From Sclerotiophoma versabilis (taxonomy: Eukaryota > Ascomycota > Dothideomycetes > Pleosporales > Didymellaceae), in contig JAAROD010000081.1 in NCBI GenBank assembly GCA_012274445.1, forward strand, positions 1,426,001-1,490,000: DNA of 64,000 bases. Reading direction: 5' to 3'. The notes below the pieces were generated by a model. That model ran no database searches and was not told the origin of the DNA. It saw nothing but the letters and a program-made list of their open reading frames with translations. Position numbers and translations under genes: made by a program. Below are positions 22,197-33,698 of this stretch, in pieces (position 1 is the first letter of the stretch; each line of letters begins with the position of its first letter).

Positions 22197-22924
22197 TTTG
22201 TCTGTATGCGAGGGCCGGAATTTAGGATGCGGTGGTGGTTGTTGCAGGTGGAATTACTTGTGGTGGTTGTCGATGCTTGTGAGATGGCGATGTTGTTTCA
22301 CGAGCTATCGATGCGGCTCCAAAGACCGCCGCACCGAGACAGTCACGTGCACGTGGGGTGCGCATCGTCCCTTCTCCACCGATCAACACCATCGTGGTAC
22401 CGGAGGTTTGGAATACCGACATTCACGTCTGCCGTCATCTGCACCTTTCAGTACCACAATAACAGTAATAAATATTACAGTTAGAGTTGTAGATATAAAA
22501 GATACTTACAACCTTAATTCTACACCTAGTTTTATGCTTTGTTGCGTAGTGCTGAACAGTGCAGGCGGAGATGTCCCCTACCGAAAAGTGGTTTCAGACT
22601 TTTGGCACTACAGTGGTACAAGAATTACTGCAGCTTAGCCTTAACGTTTGCATTTCGTCTCATTGCCGTTCGAACTCTGGTCATAGCGCGCACTTGTGCT
22701 CGTATGCTTGGTTTTGTTTAAGCCTTGAGGGTGCCGCGATGACGTTTGTCAGCTCTATTCGCGCATCGGTTGGAGCTCGCTATCTCTAGTCCCGCCCCGC
22801 CTTGACCGGAGTTTTGGATTCACTCGATCACTTTTGCCTCCGCTTCTCTTCTTTCCTTTATCTCCTTTTTCCTTTTCGCGCCTTACCTCTGTATAGCATC
22901 TCTTTCAAACACTAGGCATTCAGT
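22197..22924. other. Divergent intergenic region (SEM1 / IML2)
   Basis: About 730 bp. It contains an AT-rich patch around 22440-22520 and a CT-rich stretch before the IML2 start (22835-22910). No gene is seen. Confidence 0.5.
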
Positions 22925-25446
22925 ATGGTCCTCGGCTGGCTTGGTGGCAAGGGCAAGACCCCCGCCCATACCAGGAGCTTGACAGCAATCGATGAGCTTG
23001 CTCAAAGTGCGTAGGGAATTATCATTCATGAACCGAGAGACACTGACATGAGACAGTTCAGGACGCCATGAGCGGTACGATATCCGCCATCTGAGACCCT
23101 TAACCCCAAACTGATGGCATGCGAGCAGCTGTCACCCATATCATGGCCGATGATATTGACAGCGCAGAAGAGAATCTTCGAAACGGCCACTCTCCTTTCC
23201 ACCAGGTGTGTACCATCCAGAGAGACGGCCTGTGGGCAAATATGGAAGCTTACGAGTGTATAGCTTGGAGTCGGTGTCTGCATGTTCATGCGAGCAACCC
23301 TAGGTTTCGAGCAAGATGTGATGCGTGAAGGTCTGAGCCTCAAAGCTAGGAGAGTATGAAATCCTATTGCTGACGCGACATAGCCAACGATATGCTTTAC
23401 ACTGCAGAGAACGGCGCATACGAAAGCCAGCGAAGAGTTGCCAAAGATGCAAACTCATTTCGTTCAAACATTTACCCTCCGGGAACCGAATACGCAGTAT
23501 GTCAGGCGGAGGCGCAATTGATGAGTGCTGTTGTTGGTGTCTTAAATGAAAGCTTGACCGAAGCTCTCAAGAGTTTTTACAAGCTACGAAAGGCGTACGT
23601 TACTCTAGAGTCAGTGATGGAGGCAGAAAGGATATTTCTACGTGGGAAGAGCACAAGTAGCTTGAATTCTTCTACGACATCTCGCACATCTTCGAAGCCA
23701 GCGTCGATTCGATCTACGGGCGGCAGCACGCTGAAGAAGACACTATCGAAAACACCCTCGCTGCGCAAATCTGCGGGTTCTTTGACCACAAGCTTGAAAC
23801 AGCCCGAAACGCAGCCCACACCATTAGATATGAAGAAGAAGAATGGCGAAAGTGATGATGAATTCGATTTTGTGGACGCCGAACAAGAGCGGGGTGCTCA
23901 AACGCCGCTGGAATATACTGGTCATCTGAACCTACCCGTTCAAGGAGGGTCGGTCGCATTGGACAACGCGAAGAAAGAGGTGGATGTAAATGCCAGCTCT
24001 GCGCCGGGCCTGCCTACCGGAAATCCACAAGATACTTCTGTCCCGGACCCAATTGCGGATTTCGAAAACCTTGTCTTGAAAGATGACAATGGACAGCCCA
24101 GTGTATCGGAGTTCACCGACCATCCAATAGATGAGTTCATCATTTCTGGAGCCAGCTTTTGCTTCGGCATTTTGCTGGTGATTGTGTCCATGGTTCCGCC
24201 GGCCTTTGCATCTGTGCTCAAGGTCATCGGATTCAAGGGAGACAAAGACCGTGGTCTTCGGATGCTCTGGCAGGCAACGAAATTTAACAACATTCATGGC
24301 GCCATGGCTGGTGTTGTTCTGATGGGCTACTTCAACGGTTTCGTAGGCTTTTGTGACATCATTCCACGCACCGGCGAGGGCGCATACCCAGAGAGGAGAT
24401 GCAAAGCACTTATGGCGGAGATGAGGAGAAGGTACCCGAAGAGTCACCTGTGGCTACTTGAAGAGGCCCGCATGTTGTCCAGGGAAAAACAACTGGAATC
24501 GTCTGTCCAGTTCCTGGAAGATATCGGCGAGTCTCCCTTCAAGCAGCTCGAAGCGTTGAGCTGGTTCGAACGATCCTTGGACCTGATGTACATGCACGAT
24601 TACGTGAAGACTAGCTCCGCCTTCCAGACCTGTATCACGCTCAACAACTGGAGCCACGGACTCTACCACTACATCTGCGCGGCTTCCTATGTTGAGCTAT
24701 ACAGACGAGCGAAGGTCACGGATCCGAAAGCTGCACAGGCGTATGCAGACCAAGCAAACGACTATTTCAAACAGGTCATTCCCAACATCGGCAAGAAAAA
24801 ATTTATGGGTCGCCAGCTACCCTTTGATACCTTCGTTAACCGCAAGATCTCAAGATGGGAGGCACGAGCAAAGGAGTGGAAGTGCGACTTTATAGATGCA
24901 ATCGGTGTTTCGCCTATCGAGGAGATGATTTATTTCTGGAACGGCTACAAGCGCATGCGTCCGGAGCATCTGCAGCACTCACTTGAGAATCTCGGATGGA
25001 GCGAGTCATCCGCAAACCCCCACTGGGCGAAGGAGGACCTGAACGAGAAAGCTATTCTTTCCACGCTCCGCGCCGTCACACTGCGCACGCTAGGCCAAAC
25101 GGCTGAAGCCAAGGAGATTTTGCAGAAGGAGGTTATTGTCCACGACGCCGCGGCCTTTGCAGGAACTCTAAAGGATGACTGGATGCCGCCAGTTGCGAGA
25201 TACGAAATGGCCGCGTGTATGTGGCAAGAAGCCGACGCCGATGGTAACCCACAGGCACACCAGGATGAGCTGAATCAATGCAAGACTTGGCTCGAGGCTG
25301 CCGGTAGCTGGGGTGGATATGTTTTAGATGCAAGGTAAGTCGTATACATCCTTGGACCTTGTGCAAACACTGACCACAAACACAGAATTGGCATGAAAAT
25401 AACAACGGGCAAGGGGACCTTGAGGAGATTCGGTGTTATTATATAA
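22925..25446 (+). CDS. IML2: IML2-like mitochondrial outer membrane / inclusion-body clearance protein (DUF3808)
   Basis: Exons 22925-23006, 23057-23074 (18 nt), 23129-23205, 23264-23330, 23384-25334 and 25386-25446 encode 751 residues. Every junction restores family sequence: [47 protein letters not shown], and VLDARIGMKITT. The DUF3808 core includes QAEAQLMSAVVGVLNESLTEALKSFYKLRKAY, a membrane segment (FCFGILLVIVSMVPPAFASVL) and tetratricopeptide-like helices (YVELYRRAK, FKQVIPNIGKKKFMGRQLPFDTFV). Yeast Iml2 acts with lipid droplets in clearing protein inclusions. An acidic Ser/Thr-rich linker (about residues 150-310) is probably disordered. Confidence 0.93.
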
Positions 25447-25648
25447 GCATGTTGTCGCAACGATACATCACTTTAGCGAAGACAAAGTTTTCAACTACAA
25501 CGTCGGAATTACTCATGAAGTCATAGAAGACTCAACGTCGAAACAAGGAGTATATCCAGACTCGACATTCCATCACTAAGCGAGCAATATGTTGTTTCCC
25601 TAATATGTAAACTAAAAGTAAAAGCACAACGAATACAATACATCCATC

Positions 25649-26185
25649 CTAAAATAGACTATAATCACAATCTCCGTAAATCCCCACCTCCCGTATATCC
25701 CCCGCACTTTCATACCCCGAATCATTCCCTGGTTCAGCCTCATCCTCAGAAGAAAACGTCTTCCTGCCCACCTCCGCCTTCCACTCACGCTGATTCATCT
25801 CCCTCTTATTCAGGCATGATGGAAGGCGATCCGGCACAATCCCAACATGCCTCTTCACGACTTTCTTCGGCCCGCGCCCAGGCGGGAATCGCATACCAAC
25901 ATTGTCCACCCAGTATGCGGGGGCAGGGTTGGCGTTGATTTGTTGTTCGTCTCTGATTATTCTGTGACGGTCGTGCCACATTGTGTAACCCGTGATGTTG
26001 GTCTTGTGGTGGTGAATTACGCCCGGTGTTGCGTCGTCGTTGAGGAGTATGGCTGGGAAGGGTTTATATATCCGCCCATCTGGGATCCGGATGGGGAGGG
26101 ATGTCGTAGCTGGAGAGCGCTCGTCACGGTACTGTCGAGAAGAAGGTGTCCATCTAAGGTCTGTCGACGGCGTGGGGAAGGCCAT
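25649..26185 (-). CDS. Hypothetical protein, unrecognised
   Basis: A 178-residue intronless frame from ATG 26185 (AACATGGCC context); the frame runs open to 26281 but only through a TTG. The protein is Pro/Arg-rich, with blocks that look conserved rather than random: LRWTPSSRQYRDERSPA, HHHKTNITGYTMWHDRHR, AYWVDNVGMRFPPGRGPKKVV and an acidic end FSSEDEAEPGNDSGYES. There is no signal peptide or TM. It converges with IML2 (about 200 bp between stops). No family is recognised; a small nuclear or cytosolic protein is possible. Confidence 0.55.
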   Translation of the reverse strand: MAFPTPSTDLRWTPSSRQYRDERSPATTSLPIRIPDGRIYKPFPAILLNDDATPGVIHHHKTNITGYTMWHDRHRIIRDEQQINANPAPAYWVDNVGMRFPPGRGPKKVVKRHVGIVPDRLPSCLNKREMNQREWKAEVGRKTFSSEDEAEPGNDSGYESAGDIREVGIYGDCDYSLF

Positions 26186-26602
26186 GTTGTAGGCTTTTGC
26201 ATACCCAGGAGGGTTTTGTGGACCTGGTGAAGTGCTCGTCGGACTTGGGCGAGAAGAGAGCTTGGAGGAACTCGGATGCAATGCTTGAGTGTGCAGGTAG
26301 ACTGGATGGTATAGTTCAGTGTAGCCGATGTGTTATGCAGAGTTCAGTAGAGTGTGGATGGGTGAAGATGGAAGGAGAAACGATCTGGGCAATCTCTAGT
26401 ACTCGGTTCAACAATTCAGTAATCACTGTGCATGGTTTACAATATTGAGGACCATAGTTGTAGGGTGTGAAATTCTTGATTGGGGTTAGTCAACCGTGGT
26501 TGACAGGGTCATTCGACTCTTCCATAGACCAGGGACTACCTAAAGCATTATAATTCGACAATGACCGTACATACCAAACTGTGATCATAAACATCAAATC
26601 GT
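26186..26602. other. Intergenic, about 0.4 kb
   Basis: Lies between the start of the hypothetical gene and the 3' end of the sugar transporter. Nothing is recognised. Confidence 0.5.
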
Positions 26603-28266
26603 CTAAACGTCCCTGCGCTCAGTGATAGCGTTCTTCTGCTCCGGGTCAATGGCAAATTCTTCATGCTCGATCTGCTTCTTTTCCAGTTCGGCACCACCGT
26701 CAACGTGGTTAACTCCACCGAACATGGCATCCATCTCCTCAAGACCGACCTTCTTGGTCTCGGGAACGAAGAACCAAACGAATGCAGCCAAAAGGATGTT
26801 GATACCAGCGAACATGTAGAAGGCGTAGAAACCCTCGTTCTGGAGGAAGAGCGGAAAGAATTGCTGGACGATCGAGTTGGCGACGTTCTGGGTCTGCGAG
26901 CACATGCCGACGGCCTGGGCGCGGACATTCATGGAGAAGATTTCGGCGGTGTAGATCCAGACGGTGGCACCCCACGAAGGCTTGTCTGTTGACGCATTAG
27001 TAAGGATTGGAGGGTAGTTGAGGGAGGTGGTTACTTACAGAAGAAAGCGAACAGGAACATCAGGAAGACAATCGCAATACCAACAGGCTGCGACTTAGCA
27101 CCATCGAAGCTCGGAGTCTGAGTCTCAACCGAAGCAGCGATGACCATGCAGATACCCATACCAATGCCACCAACAATGAACAAGAACTTGCGGCCAAAGC
27201 GATCGACAGTCCAGGTAGCGTTAAGGGTGAAGAGAATACCAAACGTGGCGTTGAGAGCGTTGATAAGAGCGATCGTGTCGGCAGCCTTGAAGACCTTCTT
27301 GTAGATGATGGTGGAGTAAGAGTTGAGGGTACCCTGTCCAGTAATCTGCTGACCGGCGTTGATGATCATCGCAATGTACATGCGCTTGCGGATAGACTTG
27401 TCCTTCCAGAGAGCAGAGTAACCGCTGGAGATGGCCTCGGCCTCGAACTCGATAGCTTCGCGGATGATGAGAATTTCGTCGTCAACCTCCTGCTCGGTGT
27501 CGCGGACGCGCATCAAAGCCGCCTTGGCGGACTCGTAGTTCTTGTTCTTCTGGATGTGCCAGCGGGGTGATTCGGGAATGAAGAAGACCTGGGACAGGAT
27601 GATGAGGGGCATGAGGATCTGGAATATGACAACCATCCTCCAGTCCCACTCGCCGAGCTTCTGAGGGTGCTTGGAGCAAGCAAAGTTGACCCAGTATGCG
27701 ATGAAAGAACCGACTGAATAGAACATCTGCCAAAAGGACATGATCATGCCACGGATCTCGGGAGGCGCGAGTTCACCAATGTAAATAGGGCCAGCAGCTG
27801 AGAGTGCGTTAGCAGTGATTCTTAGATACGTTGAGGAATGACCTACTCAGGGCAAGACCTTGACCCAGACCGATGATGACACGACCAGCAATGAAGACAC
27901 CGATATTTCCACGGGGCGCAAAGGTCTGCATGAAGGTGGCGATGATGACGAGAACGGATCCAGTGGCCATGCCAACACGACGTCCAGCATAATCCGCAAG
28001 AGGTCCGCCAAAGAAGAAACCAGCTACAACAGCTCCGACGGTGTATGCAGTATTGATAGCTCCGATGGTGTTTGCATTGGGGTGGTTGAAATAGCTGACC
28101 CAGTTCTTGGAGCCCTGAACGGCGTTGAAGACTGAAGCATCGTATCCATAGAGCACCATGCAGGATGCTGCAACGAGGGAGATGTACCTGATAGATGTTA
28201 GTATTCTTCATTTTCTATGGCACTGTTCGCGACTTACCAGTTGTACGCTCTCTTAGCGGTCACCAT
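26603..28266 (-). CDS. MFS sugar transporter (hexose/lactose-permease type)
   Basis: Exons (minus) 28266-28238, 28187-27847, 27797-27039 and 26985-26603 give 503 residues; introns are 49-53 bp with good GTAAGT-type sites. It belongs to the 12-TM sugar/H+ symporter family of the plasma membrane. Signatures: DYAGRRVGM (loop 2-3), VIIGLGQGLALTAGPIYIGELAPPEIRG across intron 2, PESPRWHIQKNK (loop 6), QQITGQGTLNSYST in TM7, DRFGRKFLF (loop 8-9) and PETKKVGLEEMD after TM12. Intron 3 splits FAFFYKPSWGATVW in TM10. The substrate cannot be fixed by eye: it resembles transporters annotated as lactose permease or hexose transporter. Confidence 0.93.
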
Positions 28267-29591
28267 GATTGCGGCTGCTATCCTGGTCTGTAGTAGTTCA
28301 AAGTGGTGACTCTTGTCAAGACTGCCGTCGACTAGAACTCCGCAAAGGCCACAGCGATTGTTCGTGGTTGTCAAGGAAGGGGACGATCCCTATACAATAT
28401 ATACAACACTGCAGCACAGAGCACGCTCCCGTCCCATGTCTACCCCATAGAGTCGGTACGCCATGTCCATGTGTCAGGATTCAAAGAACAACGCCTCCAG
28501 CATTATCACACGAATCAAAGTGTCAATGCAGCTGCAAAGTTTGCTCTAGAGCCAACTAGCCCCCATGACCCCATACCGACCTGAATCTGGGGCCCCGTCC
28601 TACCTCATCTTATCAGTCGATACTCCACATAACGAATGGAAATCCTGTCCTTTGTTCTTCCACGAATGAGAGCCAAGGCTAGAGGCTGGAAATGCAGTGG
28701 TTTCGGGGATGGCCTGCGCGGGTGTGACATTGAAGCGAGCTTTAGCATGCCGCCTAGCCGAAACATGGCTAGGGAAAGCGGAGAAGCACACCCGATTAAG
28801 TAGCGTTTCCCTTCCGCGGCTCCACACAAGCCTTGCCAGGGCATGAGTGCGGCGGGAGAAAGCTTTTGGCGGATGTCTGGGCCTCTTGTTTTCAGGTCCT
28901 CGCACCAAAACATGTTCAGCTGTTGTCAACACTAAAAGGTATTTTACCATGTGTTTTGCACAGTACGCAACATCTCCAAGCTACAGACAATCGACATTTG
29001 AAGAATGAGCCTCGAACTCATTGTGGGTGCGCTGCAAAAGTGGAGCCTCCCGGAAAACTGGGGCGTTGAGGCGTTGATATCGTGAAGGGTAGCATCGTGC
29101 ACCATTCCCTCAATGTGATGGACAAGCCGGGCCCCGGCACATGATCAGCATGTGCTAATACATCAAACGAAGGCTGCAGAACGGTCGCCAGCTTTTGGAA
29201 TGACAAGGTAAATGCGTATGCTCGACGACATGCAGCAGATGTTAGGCCTGGAGCGAGCGCCGAATCCGAGATAAGCGGTGACGAGGAGGCTCGCGTGCAT
29301 GAATCGAACATTGTACCTTCCAAAAATTCATGCAAATGGCCACCGACAATCTTGAGGAAATTCGGCTTCATTCGACCACTCACTGCAAACTCATGCGGTC
29401 TGTACACAAATGTGGTGGTTGCTTGCTCGGCATGGTCACGTGAAAGTATCAGCCCCGCCGAGTGGGCTTTTCCTTCGAGACCCCTCAGAATCTCACCGCC
29501 CGCCACTGACTAGCCTTATCCACGCCTTGTGCAAAATAATCGCGACTTCACAAATCAACAACAAGCCCACGCGCTCTAACAGATACTCAAG
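28267..29591. other. Divergent intergenic region (sugar transporter / TMA7)
   Basis: About 1.3 kb with no gene supported on either strand. Confidence 0.5.
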
Positions 29592-30014
29592 ATGCCTTCA
29601 GGAATGGGAGGTCAGTTTTACGTTCCTCTCCAAATAGCGTCTATGGAGCGCGGCAGCCCTTGATGAGAACCTTGCGCTGACCACCACCAGCGGGCACAAA
29701 CCCTATCCACAACAAGAAGCCTAAGAAGAAGCCTGCTCAGGACCTCGACGACGAGGATGTCGCCTTCAAGGCCAAGCAGCAAGCCGGTGCGTTTCACGAC
29801 CTATCTTTCCCACATGCCCCGCTCCCACGTCGCCACTGCGGCTCAGCCTCGTCGGGCACCGAGACTGCAACCCAGATCAAGTCGCGCTTGAGCATGGACG
29901 CATGCTGACAAGGATACAGACAAGAAGGCTCGCGAGGAGATGGCCAAGAAGGCTGGTGGCAAGGGCCCTATGAACACCGGGCAGCAGGGCATCAAGAAGT
30001 CCGGCAAGAAATAA
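29592..30014 (+). CDS. TMA7: Translation machinery-associated protein 7
   Basis: Exons 29592-29610 (19 nt), 29691-29786 and 29920-30014 encode 69 residues, the usual size. Introns are 80 and 133 bp, so introns occupy half the gene. Spliced features are MPSGMG at the start, a Lys-rich stretch, the conserved DLDDEDVAFKAKQQADKKARE segment and the C-terminal hallmark GGKGPMNTGQQGIKKSGKK. TMA7 was identified as a ribosome-associated protein in yeast; its exact job is unclear. No unspliced frame of useful length covers it. Confidence 0.95.
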
Positions 30015-30244
30015 GCTCTTCGAACGTTGAGCGCGGGCATGGGTTGATATAGAGATACCACGGAGTAGGAGTCACGAATTGGAAAGCACTCTTTGAGTAA
30101 ACACAGAGCGCATAGACAGTCATGAATGCACGGGAAACGATCACAGGACTGGCCTCTTTTCATTATGAAGAAGTATGTGAGGCGATGCTGATTACACAGG
30201 GAATGATATGAGGACGAGAATGCAAGCAACAACATTCTGGAAGA

Positions 30245-31365
30245 CTACGCGAGCAACACGTGCTGCCCAGGCTTTGCGAGCGTCTTCGTGTTCGCGCTAT
30301 ACGGCCCCAGCACGGGGCTCGGTACTTTGAACAACTGCTCAGCGTTCCTCCAAGCCAATCTCTCCCATTCTTCGTCCGTCAAGAAGTCACTCTCTTTTAG
30401 ATCCATCATGAGGTCGCGCCCTCGCTCTTCTAGCGGGTAGTTGCTTGCGTACAGCACACGGTCCATAGGAATTTGCTCCAGTAGTGTGCGCATGCTCGAT
30501 AGGTCCAGGATGTCGGCCGTGGTCAGGTAGAAGTTGTGCTGCCAGACGTCGAGGAAGCTGCGCTTGGGTTTGTCGGTGCTGGGAATGCTGTTGAGGACTG
30601 TGTCGATGCGTGGGAGGAGCGACGGTAAAGAGCTTGGTTGTGCAATGACCAAGCGTAGGTGCGGATACCTGTCAAAGACGCCTTTGAGGTAAAGACGCAG
30701 GATTAGCATTGGAGATGCGGCGGGTGCGGTATGCAGGTGCGTGACAAGCGGAGCGATGACGGTGTTGGGCAGATCTTGCGTGTACTCTGCTATCTGTCTT
30801 GGTCAACACTTCGCCTCTATGCACGGTAATCAATTCGGTACAGCAGTGAGACAGGCTCGCAACAAACCTGATCACTAGTCGGCCATTCTTCTCTCAGCAT
30901 AACCGGCACATCGAACCTCTGCGCCGAATTCCAAACCTCCTCGAAACCCCTATCCTCAAGCCCACTGCCAACCGCAACAACACCGCCTACAAACTTCAAC
31001 TTAGTGACACATCGCCGCAGCTCTCTTGCCGCTTCTTTTCCTTCACCTCGCCCACAAGGCAGCAGTGCCAGCGCGACCATCTTGTCGTTCTGCATGCGTA
31101 TTCCCGTATCCAGCGCATCGTTGAGTTTCATGCACATTTGCGGCGAAGCAGAGACAGGTATATGCGAGAGTATCTGTGTAGTATGGCCGAGGGCGCGCAT
31201 GTCACGAATGCGTGGATGGCCGAGATTTCTTAGTTTCGAAAGCGTAGCTGGCGGTAAGAGTTGGAGCACCGGTGAGGATGACGAAGACGGAATGTTCAGG
31301 TTTGGCGAAAGGATAGACTCAAGACATGCGATGAGTGGGAGGGTGGTAAGCGGCGGGTTGCTCAT
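30245..31365 (-). CDS. Amidohydrolase-2-like protein with eroded metal site
   Basis: Exons (minus) 31365-30868 and 30793-30245 encode 348 residues; the intron is 74 bp. ATG 31365 (MSNPPLTTLPLI) matches the usual family N-terminus; an upstream in-frame ATG at 31488 would add 41 residues. The amidohydrolase_2/ACMSD fold is indicated by LSKLRNLGHPRIRDM, LALLPCGRGEGKEAARELRRCVTKL, FVGGVVAVG, PLVTHLHTAPAASP and YLKGVFDRYPHLRLVIA. Typical members have an EEH metal motif near the N-terminus, a His in the barrel strand, and a catalytic Asp in a (V/S)DYP motif. Here these read LES, VMLREEW and YASNYPLE, so at least three ligand or catalytic positions are changed. It may be a pseudoenzyme or a divergent member. 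Confidence 0.8.
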
Positions 31366-31963
31366 TTTGATTTCTGTCCTAGGTATTGTTAGGGGCAAGC
31401 TAGGTGGTTCGACGGTTAGGCAAGGAGCCGTGTAGACCGTTGAGGACTTAAAAAGTGATTGGGGGCAGCATCGAGGTGAGAGACGCATTTCTGTGGTTGT
31501 GTTCTCGCCACGTCAAGGGGAGAAAGTGCAGCCTGAGCGAAGTACGAGCAAGGAAGGCACGTTGATGGTTAAGGTAAGCCTTCTAAACGCTGTGATAGGA
31601 CTGCATTAAATAGTGTATAAATCATAAAGCCGGCATTGTCTTCGTTGCGTCGCGCTACCCCAAATTACCGCTCAGTTCAGCATGAACAACAGGGCAGACA
31701 TTCAAATCAAACCCCCTCCTCTCTCGCCACATAACGTATTGGTTCCAATGCCAATGCAAACCAAGTCGGCGCGGCGCTAGTAAAGTTGCGCACGCTCAGC
31801 AGTAGCGTCGATGGGTCCTAATAGACCACGATAAATCTGGCGAGTCTCTTCCAACGCTTGGTTGAGTTATCGCAAATCCAGGTTGCTCGCTGGCGTGTCG
31901 TGTCGTAACCATCATAAAAGTCGTAACAATATCGTGCACTTGACGTGTCTCGTCGTCGCTTCT
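31366..31963. other. Intergenic, about 0.6 kb
   Basis: Holds the presumed promoter of the amidohydrolase-like gene. Nothing else is recognised. Confidence 0.5.
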
Positions 31964-32224
31964 TCAGCTTGTGCGACGGACCTTCTTGCTTCCAAGCGTA
32001 AATGCGCGGCGCCTGATTGAACCTAAAGGGCTCTCATGTTGGGTAGGACTTGTTGGACTTTGAGTGCTCTCGCTTCCGGATCGGGCATTGCTGTTGGAGG
32101 ACTCTGATGATTGGGAAGAGGACCTCTTGCGACCTTCCTCGGCAAGAATATCGTCCAGACTGACGTTGAGGTGGGGATGTGTGATTGGTACCTCTTCGAG
32201 GTTCTCAACGAATTTGGAGGCCAT
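31964..32224 (-). CDS. Small Ser-rich hypothetical protein
   Basis: An intronless 86-residue protein from ATG 32224. The N-terminus looks structured and conserved-like (MASKFVENLEEVPITHPHL, NVSLDDILAEEGRKR). The middle is a Ser/Asn/Thr stretch, likely disordered and a possible phosphorylation target, and the C-terminus is basic (SIRRRAFTLGSKKVRR), which could be a nuclear signal. No TM or signal peptide is present. I do not recognise the family; the composition and clean start favour a real gene. Confidence 0.55.
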   Translation of the reverse strand: MASKFVENLEEVPITHPHLNVSLDDILAEEGRKRSSSQSSESSNSNARSGSESTQSPTSPTQHESPLGSIRRRAFTLGSKKVRRTS

Positions 32225-33698
32225 TTTGGTGGGTTGTTGTTGGTATCAAGTGTAGAGTGGCGATGGTAAAAACGACGATGTCGATTTGGTAGACTCGACG
32301 CTTATAGACAAGAAAACAAGCAAGGGACTTGATGTACTTGTATATTATGTCACTGTAACGGTGTCGAAAGATGCTCTCAGGGGCAATGTCGTGCAGTGGT
32401 CCAGGCTCTGTAGGGTTGCGTGGTAGTAATAAAGGTGTAGTAGTACAAGACGGTGAGGCCTGCAACGGTATGTGGTGTTACTTGAAATTAATACTTGAGC
32501 GAACGGATGTAGCTTTATTGGAAATAACCCAAGAAAAGGCTCGCACGACCGGGGCGGCGCAGACTTTTAATATTACCTCGCACGCGGCATATTCAGACGA
32601 CGAGCATGCGGCCGCTATGTGTAAAGGCTTGAACAGGGTATCCGAGCGCTGATCGCTCAGGTCTCGACGCCTAACGGGTTCAGCGGAGGGCAGGGATGAC
32701 GACGGTGGGGTCCTTCAAGGGCCCAGAAGACCTGCATTTTGGCAGACCCTGCTGGAATTGCTGCTGCTGCGATTCGTGCGGACGCTACCGCGGGCCTTGG
32801 GACACGTTGAGTGACCGAAATAGCTGCGACCACATGTCCGAGACTCTTGTGCTTTGTCTCCTTCGCCTCCAAGGCGCTCTGCAGATGTCCGTTCAATCGG
32901 AGGCTGAGCCCAACGCGGCATCTCGTTTCGCGAAAGGCTTGGAGATAGACTGGATCGTCCACCCGGTTGTCGACGGCTTGGATGGATTGCAAAGCGCACG
33001 CGCAAGCCTCTCGCCACAGTTGGTGAGTCAACCTCAGGGCAGGCGTGGCAACATGTGAGAGATCAGCGCGATCAACGTCTTCTCCGCAAAAACACCAAAC
33101 TCGTCTATCCTTACTGCATCAGATTACAGATTCCATATCTTAAGCGTTCCCCTCCCTTCTCCTGCACTCGCGGCTGCTCTACAATTCGTTCTTCCTGACC
33201 GTTGGTGTTGCGCACGAGGACGTTCCCGTGTTCGCAGCCAATGACGTACGATCCGAGGTCACCCTTCCACACCCGCCACGCACCTGAGCTTTTCAATATT
33301 TCTCCTCGGTCTAAAACTTACGGTCTGCCGTTTCCCCTTGTCAGTGACTGCAGTACCAAACCCGCGGCAGCTGACTGACGCCGGCCCTATCTTTACGATG
33401 TATCTCCATGTCGTGCAGTATCGCGTCCGGCAGCGTGCCGAGAAACGACATCATCAAGCAGGGTCTTCATCCATCGCACGGACCATAGCCCACAATTTTA
33501 GACACTAAACTGCGCCATCCGTCATGTCAAGATGCAGAAGAACGATAAAACTCGAGATGTGGGGTCGCTAACGGGTACTAGCCACGTACGCTGCGCAAGG
33601 CTCCAGTTTCTGCGTTTGACATTTGGGCGCAGATGTTGTCGCACAAGGATGCGTAGCCGCGTGTGTAAGATTTGAAACGTTGTCAATATTGGATATCG
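32225..33698. other. Intergenic, about 1.5 kb
   Basis: Contains overlapping open frames on both strands around 32660-33060, which I could not support as genes. Otherwise nothing is recognised. Confidence 0.45.

Noticed and set aside
32657..33058. Overlapping frames of about 120 codons on both strands
   Set aside because: Both have odd composition, neither has motifs, splice support or a clear promoter context.
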